The translations under genes and the position numbers were made by a program. Source: Fischerella sp. (GTDB lineage: Bacteria > Cyanobacteriota > Cyanobacteriia > Cyanobacteriales > Nostocaceae). From it: a stretch of 5,416 bases of DNA. This document shows positions 5,132-5,416 of the stretch, in pieces. Below the pieces are notes generated by a model that was given only the letters and a program-made list of their open reading frames with translations, was not told the DNA's origin and made no database searches. The stretch is from positions 1-5,416 of the forward strand of contig JANZYY010000388.1 in assembly GCA_026419705.1 (NCBI GenBank), given 5' to 3'. Position 1 is the stretch's first letter; every line of letters begins with the position of its first letter.

Positions 5132-5416
5132 AACTTGTTTTGCTGCCAAGCAAGGATTTTTTCTGTTTCTGCTAACGCCGGACTGATACCAAACCAACGC
5201 CCTGTGGAATCGCGGTATTCAAAGACAAACATACTGCGTAGCAATATTTGGTAATCGGACTCGCCTTTGATGCTCTGTTGGTTAACTACTTCTAATAGCA
5301 ATTCCCAAACATGTTCATCAATTGCTAGTAGCAAGTCATCGCGGTAGTCTTTGATAACTGCTTCTAAACAACCCCGAGAAAAAGGCGGATCTTGCCGTTG
5401 CAGACAACTGTACAGC
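5116..5416 (-). CDS. C-terminal part of an unidentified protein, cut by the window edge
   Basis: The frame is open from the window edge (first full codon 5415-5413) to a TAA at 5118-5116, giving about 100 residues. It begins LYSCLQRQDPPFSRG and contains AVIKDYRDDLLLAIDEHVW (acidic and hydrophobic, probably helical) and then FVFEYRDSTGRWFGISPA, a strand-turn-strand-like piece, before a helix AETEKILAWQQ. A TTG at 5334-5332 could mimic a start, but coding-like sequence continues upstream of it without a stop, so the true start lies outside. I do not recognise the family and see no catalytic motif. Its stop codon lies in a small AATTATG repeat, so the last four residues (IHNS) are repeat-encoded. 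It is followed after 24 nt by the giant STAND-WD40 gene on the same strand, which suggests co-transcription and possibly a shared role. Confidence 0.75.
   Translation of the reverse strand, partial: LYSCLQRQDPPFSRGCLEAVIKDYRDDLLLAIDEHVWELLLEVVNQQSIKGESDYQILLRSMFVFEYRDSTGRWFGISPALAETEKILAWQQNKLIHNS

Noticed and set aside
5116..5334. Short complete gene starting at a TTG (5334-5332)
   Set aside because: The same frame stays open and coding-like to the window edge (first full codon 5415-5413), so the TTG is most likely an internal leucine codon of a longer gene.

Overview
The window looks like chromosomal DNA of a filamentous, probably heterocyst-forming, cyanobacterium (Nostoc/Anabaena/Calothrix type). 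Three things support this. The palindrome GCGATCGC (HIP1) occurs eight times in 5.4 kb. Seven-base tandem repeats (TTGGGCA, TTGCCCC and AATTATG types) of the kind known from heterocystous cyanobacteria are present. The main protein has a TPR, STAND NTPase and WD40 architecture that is abundant in these bacteria. The genus is an inference from these signs, not from a search.

Layout: everything recognisable is on the minus strand. One giant gene (5091 down to 46, 1681 codons) fills 93% of the window. From the N-terminus its protein has: a degenerate NTPase-like domain (about residues 1-165); a helical TPR-like region (about 200-510); a canonical STAND-type P-loop NTPase (about 537-905, Walker A at 562-570, Walker B at 643-654); a charged coiled-coil-like stretch interrupted by one hydrophobic segment (952-969); fourteen WD40 repeats (1055-1644, enough for two seven-bladed propellers); and a short conserved-looking tail. 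Just upstream, 24 nt away and in the same orientation, is the C-terminal part of a second gene (5416 down to 5116) that I do not recognise. It runs off the window edge. The two may be co-transcribed. The first 45 bases hold nothing I can name.

How it probably works (inference from the family): STAND proteins with WD40 repeats are signal-sensing ATPase switches, comparable in layout to APAF-1. The repeats hold the NTPase off until a ligand binds, and oligomerisation then activates the N-terminal domain. Here the usual effector position holds a degenerate NTPase-like domain with TPRs and not a familiar protease, CHAT or TIR domain, so the output is unknown.

The most notable anomalies are two low-complexity, repeat-derived segments that appear to have been inserted in frame into the coding sequence. 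One (4228-4308) is a double array of four heptamers inside the TPR region. The other (2482-2547) lies between the NTPase core and its winged-helix part. The heptamer array is the best candidate for something unusual: a gain or loss of one unit would shift the reading frame early in the gene.
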